A DNA stretch of 64,000 nt from Yponomeuta sedellus. Its lineage: Eukaryota > Arthropoda > Insecta > Lepidoptera > Yponomeutidae. Below, piece after piece: positions 43,975 through 54,789 of this stretch; position 1 is the first letter of the stretch, and each line of letters starts with the position of its first letter. The stretch spans positions 4,790,577 to 4,854,576 of the forward strand of contig OW203723.1 in NCBI GenBank assembly GCA_934045075.1, given 5' to 3'. A program made the translations under genes and the position numbers. The notes beneath the pieces were generated by a model, which was not told the DNA's origin, did not search any database, and saw only the letters and a list, made by a program, of their open reading frames with translations.

Positions 43975-44292
43975 TCTACATCGATATCAACCCTTATATG
44001 CCCCCACTACTGGGGCATGGGTCTGTAATTCACGGTTGGTGGAGGATTGTAAGACACTTGCGGGCCTTACTGTCAGAAGTTATAAAGCCTCTGACATGGC
44101 TTAATGACTTTGCGATTACATGACATCGGTACCAACGGCTTAACGTGCCTTGCGAAACACGAAGGCGCTCGGGAAAAATGCCACTAGCGGTAGTCCCGGG
44201 ACGGTTACTCATCCTGCACCTGACCGCGCCTGTTGTTGCTTAACTCAAGTGATTGATTCCAATCACTCGGGTCGACTATGCTACGAGCGCTC
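43975..44292 (-). mobile_element. 5S-derived SINE, near full-length, inverted
   Basis: On the minus strand the order is complete: head 'cgctcgtagcatagtcgacc', 'gattggaatcaatcacttga', the 5S-like part 'gttaagcaacaacaggcgcg' and 'ggatgagtaaccg', body 'gcaaggcacgttaagccg', and the 3' module, shortened internally, ending 'gcatataagggttgatatcg'. This is the best guide to the 5' end of the family. The spacing of promoter-like segments fits 5S-type internal promoters. Confidence 0.8.
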
Positions 44293-44574
44293 TCTACATG
44301 GTAGTAATTAAAACTTTGTGTCCACGACTGTAAAGGTTGATACGTAGATGACTCTACCCATGTCTGCTTACCCTTTACCGTTTTCGGTGACTCTAAGACA
44401 TCTCAAAATGCAGGATTGGGATTTTCGGATTACGTGTCGTCGGAAAACAAGACGGTGTTTTATTGCCCACGTTAGTGAGTAATAATGGTGGAGAGGATCA
44501 ACCCAGGACGTCTCCATATATAACCGCTATCTCGCTACAATCAGCTAACATAATTATATCTTAAGTAAGAAAAG

Positions 44575-44870
44575 CGGTGGTAGGGGAGCGGTAGAACGTC
44601 GGCGTCACATTCTGGAGGTCGTGGGTGTGAATCCCAGTGTATGGTACCAATGACTTTGTTTTCTAAGTTACATACATTTCTGTAGTTATAAGTAGCAATA
44701 CAACTCTCTAAGTGTGAAGGAAAACATCGTGAGGAAGTTCACATAGGTATCTCAGCGCTTGAAATCGTCAATCCGCGGTGGGCACGCGAAGTGATTAAGC
44801 CCTTACTCTCTCTCCGAGAGAAGAACTGTGCGCCCTGCAGTGGGACGTATAGAGGCTAATTACTGTTATT
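44575..44870 (+). mobile_element. tRNA-derived SINE
   Basis: A-box-like 'gtaggggagcggtagaacg' and B-box-like 'aggtcgtgggtgtgaatccc' precede 'accaatgactttgttttcta', 'gaaggaaaacatcgtgagga', 'ctcagcgcttgaaatcgtca', 'cgcggtgggcacgcg', 'ctctctctccgagagaagaa' and an ATT-rich 3' tail. Confidence 0.78.
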
Positions 44871-45290
44871 ATTAAATAAAATAATTTTAACCAGCTAATA
44901 TTAAACAAATGTTATTATTAAATATCTTTTAATTTCCGTTAAGTTTCCGATACATATCTGCTATTTTCCAACGTTTTATATACTATTGTGGCGCATTGTG
45001 GAACCCAAAATAACGAGTAACGGGGTGGGTCCTGCGTGTATTACTTACCATACGGGTTCATTCCGTCTTTTTCTAACTTGATTGATTTTCTAAATTGGTG
45101 ATTTTTTGAATTAATATGTTTATGTGTAAACTATACAAATTATATAACACTGGCTATGTAAGAGCATCTCTTTGCTTAAAAGGAGGCTCCGAATACTGTT
45201 AAATATTATGTAATTTGAGTTAACGAAAATTTATTTTTTTATTTATTTAATGAATATACTTTTTTCTAAGGTTAACACGAGTACTAGAAA

Positions 45291-45472
45291 TAATTAAAAC
45301 TGTTTTAGTACGGATTTCACTCGTTTATTATATTTTTTTACAATTTTCCGACGTTTCGGCACATTTACAGGTGTCATCCGAGACCACGGCACCTGTAAAT
45401 GTGCCGAAACGTCAGAAAATTGTAAAAAAATATGATGAACGAGTGAAATCCGTACTAAAACAGTTTTAATTA
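45291..45472. mobile_element. Fold-back element with 83-bp arms
   Basis: Arms 45291-45373 and 45390-45472 match at about 80 of 83 positions as reverse complements, separated by only 16 nt ('tcatccgagaccacgg'). The inner part 'cgacgtttcggcacattta' is a string frequent in moth genomes. There is no coding capacity. If transcribed, the RNA would form a long hairpin of the kind processed into small RNAs; that outcome is inference. Confidence 0.8.
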
Positions 45473-45889
45473 ATTAATATACTATTCGTGTAGTGGAGAA
45501 CACTTTATTGCTCCCAAGAAGAAATTTACTATACTTTTACTTTGAATAAAAAATATCTGCGTAATTTCCATTTTTTACCCTCTTAAAAAAACGAGGAGGT
45601 TATCAATTCGACGCATATATTATTATGTTCTATAAATTCTTCTGTATATCTATCTATTCCTAAGGGTATAGACGGCTTTACTCTATCCGATAAAAAGGTC
45701 GTGCTCAAGGTGATACTACGTGTACAAACATCAACGCAGCGCTGATTTTTGTCAGAATATTCTAACAAATTAGACGCATGCAAATTCAAATTTTAGGAAT
45801 AAAATCATACTTAATATCTCCTTTCCGTTCATCCCTCACTTCTGCAATCTTCTAAAAGCTACCTACAGTACACTTACATTAAAAAAACC

Positions 45890-46395
45890 GGCCAAGTGCG
45901 AGTCAGACTCGCGCACCGAGGGTTCCGTACAAACCTGTATTATAGACCTGAGTATTTGGTATGAATTTCAATTTAATACCTCTACGCGTTTATGAGGAAA
46001 TGGGTAGTAAGTTTAAAATTATTAAAAAAAAATATATTATGTGATGTAACTAAAAATTTATGGTTTTCGTAATTTTTCCTTTATCTATGCTATAAGACGT
46101 TGCTTCGTACCAAATTTCAAGATTCTGAGTTCACGGGAAGCACCCTGTAGGTTTTGATTCCCTTGCAAGTGTCGAAAATTTGCGGCATAAACGGCTGTAT
46201 CTTTTGATTGCGTTGGCTTAGAAGTTTGATTTTTTCACAGCTTCAAGGGACAGTAGACCTGAGTAATTGATATAAATTTCAGCTTCATACCTCCACGCGT
46301 TCCTGAGAAAAAGGGTCTTGACAGACGGACGGACGGACAGACGGACAACAAAGTGATCCTATAAGGGTTCCGTTTTTTCCTTTTGAGGTACGGAA
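45890..46395. repeat. Widespread lepidopteran interspersed repeat
   Basis: It has 'ccggccaagtgcgagtcaga', 'cgcaccgagggttccgta' at the left, 'gacggacggacggacagacg' at about 46322-46345 and 'ggttccgttttttccttttg' / 'gtacggaaccctaaaa' at the right. The outer 'agggttccgtac' and 'gtacggaaccct' form short inverted ends. I recognise this as a very common sequence in moth and butterfly genomes, although I cannot name its class. It supports a lepidopteran source. Confidence 0.7.
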
Positions 46396-46612
46396 CCCTA
46401 AAAAGAACGTAAAGTTATTAAGTCTTACACATTTTCGGTCAAAAAAAGTTTGCAAGGCACCTAGATGTCGGCAGTCTATAATAATAAACGTTCGCACCCA
46501 ATCAGCTGCCTACGCCAAGATTAAGGTGAGTAAAGTAGAGCCGTGACGTAATTGGGCACCCACCCACCTGGTGCCGTCGGGTATAGGTCTTTTGTCAAGA
46601 GCATGGACGATC

Positions 46613-46700
46613 TTTAAAAACTTATTTAGAGGCTAAAAATTCCACCCATGCCGGGACTCGAACCCGCGACCTCTGGCTAACCGTGGATTTTTTGGCCTCA
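46613..46700 (-). repeat. Fragment of the tRNA-like retroposon
   Basis: On the minus strand the fixed tail ('tagcctctaaataagttttt') and B-box half ('ggtcgcgggttcgagtcccg') are present; upstream the sequence is replaced by a disturbed second tail-like piece ('ggcctcaaaattc' on the plus strand). It is a short, degraded fold-back copy. Confidence 0.65.
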
Positions 46701-46982
46701 AAATTCGCCCGTGCAACAAAAAAAAAAAGAATATAAGCATGGACGAAACCAAAATTTAAAGTAATCCTTGACATTAAAAAGTAAAGGATGAAATACACCA
46801 ACGCGGTGACGGTGTCGGTTATAGAATAGAATAATTTATTTGCTAAAGCATGGTAATTACATATCATGTAGGTGGTAACTTAATATTATGGTACAAGCAT
46901 GCTCTACCCGTCAGATACGCATATCCACTTCATTACTACCTGCAGTAAACGACGTGATTCATCGTTTAGACATTTAATACAG

Positions 46983-47045
46983 CTGGCGGTGCCGCGCGCG
47001 CGCACCAACCTGCAGCGCGATACGCCGCTGGCGGACTTCGCATGC
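46983..47045 (+). pseudogene. bib: Possible bib exon 3 or exon-like remnant
   Basis: A very GC-rich island, matching the base style of exon 2, begins right after 'aatacAG' and gives 21 codons starting LAVPRARTNLQ before TAA at 47046-47048. Fly Big brain, as I recall it, follows the helix-3 'YG' with a VTVPGYQGNLQ-like segment, so V-P, a four-residue gap and N-L-Q line up without gaps. Against a working exon: exon 2 ends with two bases of a glycine codon, so joining at the AG puts this reading frame one base off; the helix-4 text expected next is absent; and no donor site precedes the stop. Options are a sequencing or assembly error, a duplicated exon fragment, or chance. Confidence 0.45.
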
Positions 47046-47164
47046 TAAACGGTGTGGCTGCCACAATTGATGTGTTTACAGTTTACATTACTCACTGAAC
47101 GAATTCATAGGGCCACTATGTATCTACATACAAATTACCGATTAACACGCATTTGTATCCTCTA

Positions 47165-47415
47165 AAATTCATAAATTGTCCTGCTGGACATAGCCCTCCC
47201 CTAATGAGCGCCATAGCGCAAGGTTGTGCCATCATTGGGGGGTAATGCCCATAATCCCCACGCTGGGCATGCGGGTTGGGGATCGCAATTTGGTGGAATT
47301 GTATTGCAGGTGGCGTCTCTGCCCACCCCCGGTTTGTGTCCCTTAGTCGCCTTTTACGACACCCGCGGGAAGAATTTGGGTTGGTGCTATTCTCTAGGCC
47401 AACACCACACAGCAT
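47165..47415 (-). repeat. RTE-like LINE/SINE 3' block, inverted
   Basis: On the minus strand this repeats the block at 7567-7845 ('ttggcctagagaatagcacc' to 'gtccagcag'), with a small substitution cluster where 7660-7700 has its C-rich run. Overlapping open frames on both strands are repeat artefacts. Confidence 0.75.
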
Positions 47416-47924
47416 TCTAGTTTTATTTACCTTTTTAAATAGTTATGTTGGTTGCTTCATAGACTTTCATGCTGTGTGTACATATGTTTGGCGTTATGGT
47501 TTGACAAATGCCTTTTCACGACTTTAATGTAATGCTATGTCTATGATGCTGTTTTGTACATCTTTTAGTAATAAAAAAATAAATTAAATGTAAGTAGTTG
47601 TAATTAAGAATGGTTAAATGTTTACTTCGCTATCGCCTACGGTTTCGTTCGGTAATGGTAGCTGTAAGTGGATTATATATAAATAAATAAAATACTAGTA
47701 GTGGTAGGCCACAATCAGGGAGTCCCTTACGCTGATTGGCGAATCCTTTAATCACGACAGCTTACCATCGGCACTTAAAGGTTATAAAGTAGTATTGATT
47801 GATAGTTATAAAATATAGCACTGAAGGCTGCAGAGACAAAGTGCTTATTCTCGAATTTATTAAAACAGTAACGTTTCGCGGGGTAATTTTAAATCCAGTG
47901 ATTAATTATTTTGTCAAGGAAAAT

Positions 47925-48290
47925 GAACGGTGTTAGCTGAGTGGGTAGAACAGTGGACTTAGAAGCGAGAGACCCAGGTTCGATTCAGGCATGTACCTAT
48001 GACTTTGTTTATATTGAAAGTTACGTACATCTGCGAATTTGTAGTAGCAATACCACACGCTGACTGTGGAGGAAAACATCATGAGGAAAGCCGCGGCTTG
48101 ATGGGCTCCGAAGGTGTTTTCCGTGAGATAGGCCGACTTAAAGCTATCAGGATTGTGTAGGCTTGATTGGCCAAGCTTCCTCGATCTAAAAAGACAATGT
48201 TTCAGGAACTGCAGCGTCCGAGTGGTTCCTTTATCCATCTAGTATGAGTGAAGCTGGACGCTGTATAAATTATCTCATCACGCTACGAGC
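47925..48290 (+). mobile_element. tRNA-derived SINE with 3' extension, + copy of an inverted pair
   Basis: A-box-like 'gttagctgagtgggtagaac', B-box-like 'cccaggttcgattcaggcat', then 'gaatttgtagtagcaatacc', 'gaggaaaacatcatgagga', 'ccgcggcttgatgggctcc' and an extension 'gcgtccgagtggttcctt' to 'ggacgctgtataaattat'. The same body and extension appear inverted at 50690-51065. Confidence 0.7.
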
Positions 48291-48469
48291 TAAGGTGAGG
48301 CGACGCCCCATCGTGCGTACAGGGGTGTACAGACGGCACTATATCAACCTTTACATTTTGCTTGCAAAAACACTCGGGCCTTACCTCAGTAGAGTAGGTA
48401 TTGAAGTCGGTGTAGTTTGCGAATATCACTTGTGTCTTTATGTCTTATTTTGTGTTCTCTGACATTCCA

Positions 48470-50250
48470 TACATACCAAGCACATTTGCCGGCAAAAGAT
48501 TTTATGGACCCATATTTCTACCTGACCGATTGGATTTTTTTTCCTTTTTTTGAAGTAAAAATTTTAGTTTAGTAACTAAAAGTGGCCAGTTGCATTCACT
48601 GTTTGGTATTTTCATTTCTTTCCGGTAAGTAGTTTTTTGAATCACTGAATAAAGTAACACATGAAGTTTATCCCGAACTATATAGGTACCAATAATGTAT
48701 CAGACATGACCGAGTGATATTACTAACATAAATCACCACTGTCTAGGTTTAATATTGGTTTGGGAAAACATATTCGCTGTATAATATTTCGAGCAGTATA
48801 TTTTGCCAATGCCATTGTTGTGTTCAGGCTTTCTTTCAGAATTTGAGTAAGATTACTTAACTTCCTAGCGCCAATAACCAGTCCAAATTGTACGGCTTTG
48901 TACTCCCCAGGGTATGTAATGAATTCTTAGGTACCTACAAATCCAATCGATAGCCCACAGTAAGTAAGCGGGCCAGATAAAAGTTCCAATCTATCAAACG
49001 CCGTTGTTACAGCCTGCTACAGTGTATTAGAATTAAATGTTCAAAAGATGTAAGCAGAGTCTTCCCTAACTTTGTTTTACACAGTAGGATGTTATCATAA
49101 AAGTTGAAATTAATGAAAAGTAAAAATATATGAAAAATAAACTTCATTATTCAGCTTCCATCAATATATTTAGTATTGTACAATATTAATAGGTTAAGAA
49201 CATACAATTTGCTTTTCTTATTGTACAAGATTAATTTTCTAGTGTTCACGTGCTCGGTTACGTTACGGGTGTCTGCAACTTAAATATAAAGGTTGACATG
49301 CTGTCGAATGAAAATATGTTGTCCTAAACAACGATACCATGTGCTGTCGTAATTTGGCACTGGACATCACAAACGAGGAAATACACCCGAGGCCATTTAC
49401 TAATCAATGTAGGTACTGCGCTCCTGCAGAAATGTATTCCACAATCTCTGGGTTGACCCAAGCTAAGTAATGTCATCCTATAAATCCTTGTTCATACAGG
49501 TGGACTTGACTGCAATATGTCTTGCCGGTCTGCAAGTCTAGACCGTTCACCGCGACTGAGATTGTTCAGTATACGTTAGCTGAACTTAGGTTACTCACTG
49601 ACTTTATAAGTGTACCTACGTTTGGGATTGCGAAGTCAAGAGACTCTCGGTTTTTCGCGAAACCACTTTTCTTCTCGAATGTACGGTTAGCAACAAGTTG
49701 GTAATATTCATCAGTTTGACTATGAGGCTTAGTGCTATAAAATCACCAGCTACACGGAAGCTAAGAACCTAGTGTATGTAAATGTTATATGTTAAGATAG
49801 AAACGGGTACGATAGAAGAGGGATTGAATAAAATGTTAGTGCATATAATGTTACAATTCAGTTGCAGGTTTAGAACCATCTGTCTTAGGTCAATACGACG
49901 GCCAAAAAAGTCTGAAGATTAATTGCACACTAGCTACTCTTTCTTTGTCCGCGATCCGTAAAGATCGACCACACTAGATATTTTGACCGAGCTTAAGATT
50001 ATTCATTCATTATATATATTTATATTCACTGAAAACAATGCAAGATTACGACATGATTAGTTTGCCAAACTGCTAATGCAGTTTATCGGTAATACTAGTA
50101 TCAGTGCCAGCGACTTCGTTCGCTTGGGATTCAGATTTACTCCTATGCTACTATTGAAAAAAATACTTTAAATCCGTAAATTGTTTCAGCCGTTATTGTG
50201 TATTTCAAACATGCACATTTTTACATTCCAATATTAGTGGGATTCTCTCA
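48470..50250. other. Gene-free stretch
   Basis: No conserved coding text, RNA gene or intact mobile element was seen. Several short open frames (for example 49522-49704) lack any motif. Confidence 0.4.
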
Positions 50251-50689
50251 TTCTATCGCGATCCCACCGGAAGCTTAATTATTAACTTAACACCGGAAAA
50301 AGCATGTAGTGCTAACGAAAGTTTTAGTTCAAGAACCGTGAGCTGTATTTGCGCCAGTGGCTGGCAGGTTCGACAACTGATACGATGCGATGTGCAATTG
50401 TGCTGTGTGCAAGTGACATCAGCATCAGTCTGTGTGCCTCGTCCTGCGCCCCACTGGCCTAGTTGCCGCGGTGATCTGAGAAGTTCTGCCACAGACAGTC
50501 CACTAAGAACCGGATGCAGGGAATGATTGATAGCTGAGACGATACTACAAAATTAAATTTAATACGTACTGATCCTTATCTTACCAATGTGATTTGATTT
50601 AAGTATTTCCTGTATAGTTCTGTGCCATCCTGCGTCGTCGTGGTGTTTTAATATTTCTTCTCCAACATCCTTCTCAATGCCTTTTTGCA

Positions 50690-51065
50690 TCTACTTAATG
50701 AGATGATTTATACAGCGTCCAGTGGTATCTTCACTCACACTAGATGGGTGAAGGGACCACTCCGACGCTGTAGTGCCTGGGACATGGTTTTATAGATAGT
50801 TTAGGCTTGCCCAGCACCTATACCATCCTGACAGCTTAGTCGGCCTAGCCCACAGGAAAGACTAGTCAATACGTGCGGAGCCAACCAAGCCGCGGGTTTC
50901 CTCACGATGTTTTCCTTCACAGTTAGCGTGTGGTATTGCGACTACAAATTCGCAAATGTACGAGAATGTAAATTGGCAAGCGAGAGCCCCAGGTTCGATC
51001 CCGAGTGCGGGCATGTACCAATGACTTTGTTTAATTTCTAAGTTACGTACATTTGCGAATTTGTA
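50690..51065 (-). mobile_element. tRNA-derived SINE with 3' extension, - copy of the pair
   Basis: On the minus strand it contains 'cgaacctggggctctcgc'-type complement of the B box at about 50990-51000 on the plus strand, 'aacatcgtgaggaaacccgc', and the extension with 'ctacagcgtcggagtggtcc' and 'ggacgctgtataaatcat'. It lies about 2.4 kb from its partner in opposite orientation. The region carries an extra partial copy of the body near 51010-51070 in plus orientation. Confidence 0.65.
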
Positions 51066-51284
51066 GTTCCAACATCCTTACTCTTGAAATTATACTGTGT
51101 TTCCAAATTACGCCATAATTTAGTACTATACATACACGTTACATAAACTTACGCATGTACCATGGAGCGTCCATGTTTTGCCAATGAGCATAATGTGTTG
51201 CCAATGAGCATAACGAGCAAGTAAACGTTGTAATAATAAATATTAAACTTATTTAAGACTTAGAACACGTCGGAAACTTAAGGA

Positions 51285-51328
<44 letters not shown>
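51285..51328. repeat. (CA)n(TA)n compound microsatellite
   Basis: A short CA tract passes directly into about 15 TA units ending at 51328. Confidence 0.92.
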
Positions 51329-51330
<2 letters not shown>

Positions 51331-51865
51331 TCTAATTTATTAAATAAAACATTCTTATCAAAACATCTGATTATGACTTGTGGAACCGTTTGATCACATC
51401 AAAAACTGATAAGTAAAAAAAATCGTTTAGCAATGTGCCCAAATTAACAGTGGAGAGTAGGTGCTATTACGCGGTGAATAAGCGATTGATTTGTGCACTC
51501 TTAGTTACTAGTAAAAGGTTTTGAAACTGTAAAAATGTGTTGATCAAGAACATCATTATCAATCTGAAAAGGGACTCTTAAATGTAAACAAACACATAAC
51601 TGTTCACAACAACGAGGATCTTACCCCGGGCAGAAATAAAGGCTAGTTTTCTCCACTCCCCCGACCTTACCTCTATTGTGTTTATTTTCTGCAGCGAGCA
51701 AGCATCGTTTAACCGACATTTTGTAACTAGGCCTCGAGGATGCGCTTCCTTTCAAAAATAGCTCCGCTCCATTATGAATGCAGCCTGGGTTGCAGCTGAT
51801 ATCATACATAGTAACATTTTCATGGATTTCTAACCTAGGAAACGCTGGTTCGAGACTTTCTTATA

Positions 51866-51966
51866 AGTTTTCTTTATAAGTGTCTCTACAAGTGCGTTGT
51901 CAATATCTAGATATGGCTTGACTAGAGACACTTATACGGAATATATGTTCCTAGGAACATATATAT
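51866..51966. repeat. Two adjoining inverted repeats
   Basis: 'ataagtgtctcta' near 51876 pairs with 'tagagacacttat' near 51924-51937, and directly after it 'gaatatatgttcc' / 'ggaacatatatattc' form a palindrome with a two-base centre at about 51939-51969. They may be ends of small decayed fold-back elements. Confidence 0.55.
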
Positions 51967-52269
51967 TCCTATCATCATAGTAATAATGAAGAACATTGAG
52001 AGTCAGAGAGGTAGTTTGTAATAAAAAAGATAGTGCTAAATAAATTGCAACAGTCTGGTATGACAAACACAACGCTTGTGTCAACTTCAGCAGCTGATAC
52101 GAAGATAAATTTCTTCGGACTCTTAATAATAGAGCGGCCTTTATACTCAACGTTTCTTTTGATTCCAATCTGATTCACCCTATGATTTACAAAAGCAGAT
52201 GTTTCTGGGCTGGGATTGTTACAAAAAAACAACCCCTTTGTTATTCCTCTCACGATTATTGTCATTCCG

Positions 52270-53060
52270 TTAACGCCGTCTAGGAAGACGCCAAACCTTG
52301 TCGGTGGTCATCGCCATAAAAGCTGTTTGTACCGGACCAATCAGGTTTTCTTCAATCAAGTTTCTTTGTTGTAAGTACCTACTTCAAAGTAACTTGCGTG
52401 ACATTAATTGATACATCGAAATCTTCATACTGCGTATTTCTGATGCAATCAGCCCTGGACTGCAGAGCACACGATTTCTCTCAGAAAAATGTCTGTATCA
52501 GACTCCTATGATTCCTCATGATGAATATCATGTAAGAGAGTTACATACATTGTTCAATCGCGTTTATACCCGTTACATGTATAACCAGGGACTCGAGCGA
52601 ACGAACGATGTAGCTTATTTGCGAGGATCAAATGGGGCTTTTACGTTTCTCTGATTTCCTATTCCCGACAACATAAGTTGTGGTTGCATAATTTCTCCAC
52701 GCAATTCGGGTCTCTCGGCGGGGTCGTTACCCTGAGCCCGTCTTTTTTTTTCTCCGGCTTGTTTTTGGGTAAATATTCCCATATCGATCTGCTCTTCCGC
52801 TCGTATATTTTTTCCCGAGCTCGCGTGCATAATCAGGGCTCGTTCCGTCACAGCTGTTGCCTTCCGTGATAGGGTCCTGAAGGCGTTCTATGGAATTTAG
52901 TTTGTTTTCATTTATCTACCCAACTCAAAATCCAACAACTAAGGTGATTGCCGTCTGTATTGTATATGTAGTCTGAGGTTTTGATGCGTAATAAATTACG
53001 GAAATTTTAAAAGTATTTCTGTTTGCCTATACATAACTAGGTTTTAATAAAATTATAAAT
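52270..53060. other. Gene-free stretch
   Basis: No gene recognised. Open frames on both strands at 52615-52869 overlap each other and lack motifs; the segment is slightly GC-richer, but no splice-site pattern supports an exon. Confidence 0.4.
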
Positions 53061-53076
53061 TAAGGAATCATATTTT

Positions 53077-53722
53077 ATACTATTTTTATTTTTAGTGCAC
53101 TAACCCGTGCTAAGGAACAAATTTTAAAAACCTATTTAGAGGCTAAAAATTTCACCCATGCCGGGATTCGAACCCGCAACCTCTGGCTATCCGTGCCAGC
53201 GCTCTACCAATTGAGCCAATGGGCGACTCACGGCATCAGTGTAATTTCGAACCTCTTTACACTATTCTCTGTATTGCGTACAGGCAGCGACATCTGACTT
53301 AAGCAAATTGCATTACTTACAGCCCCGACTACCTACTTTGCAGTTAGGTTTAACATCGGAACGATATCACTGTACCCACATGATTACACTATTTTTATTT
53401 TTAAATTTCACCAATTTTTAGCCTCTAAATAGGTTTTTAAAATTTGTTCCTTAGCACGGGTTAGTGCATTAAAAATAAAAATAGTATAATCATGTGGGTA
53501 CAGTGATATCGTTCCGATGTTAAACCTAACTGCAAAGTAGGTAGTCGGGGCTGTAAGTAATGCAATTTGCTTAAGTCAGATGTCGCTGCCTGTACGTAAT
53601 ACAGAGAATAGTGTAAAGAGGTTCAAAATTTCACTGATGCCGTGAGTCGCCCATTGGCTCAATTGGTAGAGCGCTGGCACGGATAGCCAGAGGTTGCGGG
53701 TTCGAATCTAAATAGGTTTTTA
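53077..53722 (+). mobile_element. tRNA-like fold-back retroposon, largest copy
   Basis: A perfect 12-bp duplication, gaatcatatttt, flanks it (53065-53076 and 53723-53734), so the 646 bp arrived as one insertion. It carries two opposite units: an inverted unit (leader, tail, tRNA-like block near 53150-53230, head to 53385) and a direct unit (tail-like text, leader 'gcacgggttagtgcatt' near 53454, head, tRNA-like block near 53650-53715, short tail). The two tRNA-like blocks and heads are nearly identical reverse complements. In the direct unit the leader runs straight into the head ('agtataatcatgtgggtaca'), which defines the order leader-head-tRNA-tail. The last part of the B box and tail has a small deletion ('ttcgaatctaaatagg'). 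Confidence 0.85.
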
Positions 53723-53864
53723 GAATCATATTTTGTCAATCAGAACCTAGGTAAAGGATAAAAAAATGTCCCGAATGTCCACAACGTTAATAACTATTAC
53801 ACAAAACCGAGGTCTTTGATCTATCATAGGTACCACATTTATCAAAAGTATAGTACTCATTTCT

Positions 53865-53995
53865 GTATAGTAAGACGTCGTGGGTTCCATTCCCTTGGCC
53901 TTAGTCTGGAAGTAGGTATATCCATGTTTGTGTCGTCCTTGTCTGGTTGCTATAGCACAGTGTAACCTAGTTTGGGACCAATCCCTAGAGTCTAA
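53865..53995 (+). repeat. tRNA-derived SINE fragment
   Basis: 'cgtcgtgggttccattccct', 'ccatgtttgtgtcgtccttg', 'tctggttgctatagcacagt' and 'cctagtttgggaccaa' match the 3' part of the SINE at 39885-40075. The A box is lost. Confidence 0.65.
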
Positions 53996-54789
53996 TACTT
54001 ACATAGTTTTTCAATAGAATGGTATAAGCACCACAATGGTTGTTATTTGCCTCAATTTGGTAGTCTATAAAGCAATAGCACTACAATGGGGGTATAATCC
54101 GCGCAAACTAAAGGGGCATCTCTCGCGAAGAAGATCGAATCGCGCGAGGCGCCTAGTTAAGTAGCACGGGTTATACCATTGCAATGCGATTGGTTACTAG
54201 ACTACCGATAGTGTGAATGAAACGACCATTAATGGACTCATTAGGGGACCTCGCCCCCCAGGTTAGGTGATTTTGTTGTGTGGAACTACTATTTACTATT
54301 CATTTTATAACATTCAAAATGTTGAATCGTGCGAGCGAGGCAGAATGCTTGACGTAAGAACAGTCTTATTGCAGTTTCAATTAGGTCCATGGTGACCCTA
54401 CTGGTCAGCGAAGGCCGGCGCCTCTGGGCGCAAACGGCGTGCGGTGATCTCAAATTATACCCAATTAACTGGAACAGTGTAAAAAAAAAATAAGGTCGGG
54501 CACTAAGTTATTTACCTATTCGTACTTGTATTGTTGCTTTCTAGAGATTGTGTAGTGTATTACTTAATATTGAGAGAATTCGTCGATATCGGCTGGTAAT
54601 GGTATCCATTACAAAAAGAAATACAATATCTACTTGATGATCAATTGGTCAGTCCACGATTAGTACACGATCGGTCCGCAAAACTTCGGGTTAAGGTACT
54701 GATTAGATTAGAACTCTTTATACATCAGAAAACCAAATACGTGCAATAAAAGGCTTACATACCTAATACCGACCTAACTAAGTTAAACT

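Noticed and set aside
50253..50526. Overlapping cysteine-rich frames in a GC-richer patch, possibly a missing bib exon
   Set aside because: Neither strand shows the second NPA motif, membrane-helix text or good splice sites, and the patch starts with 'gctaacgaaagttttagttc', a dispersed repeat motif seen elsewhere in the window.
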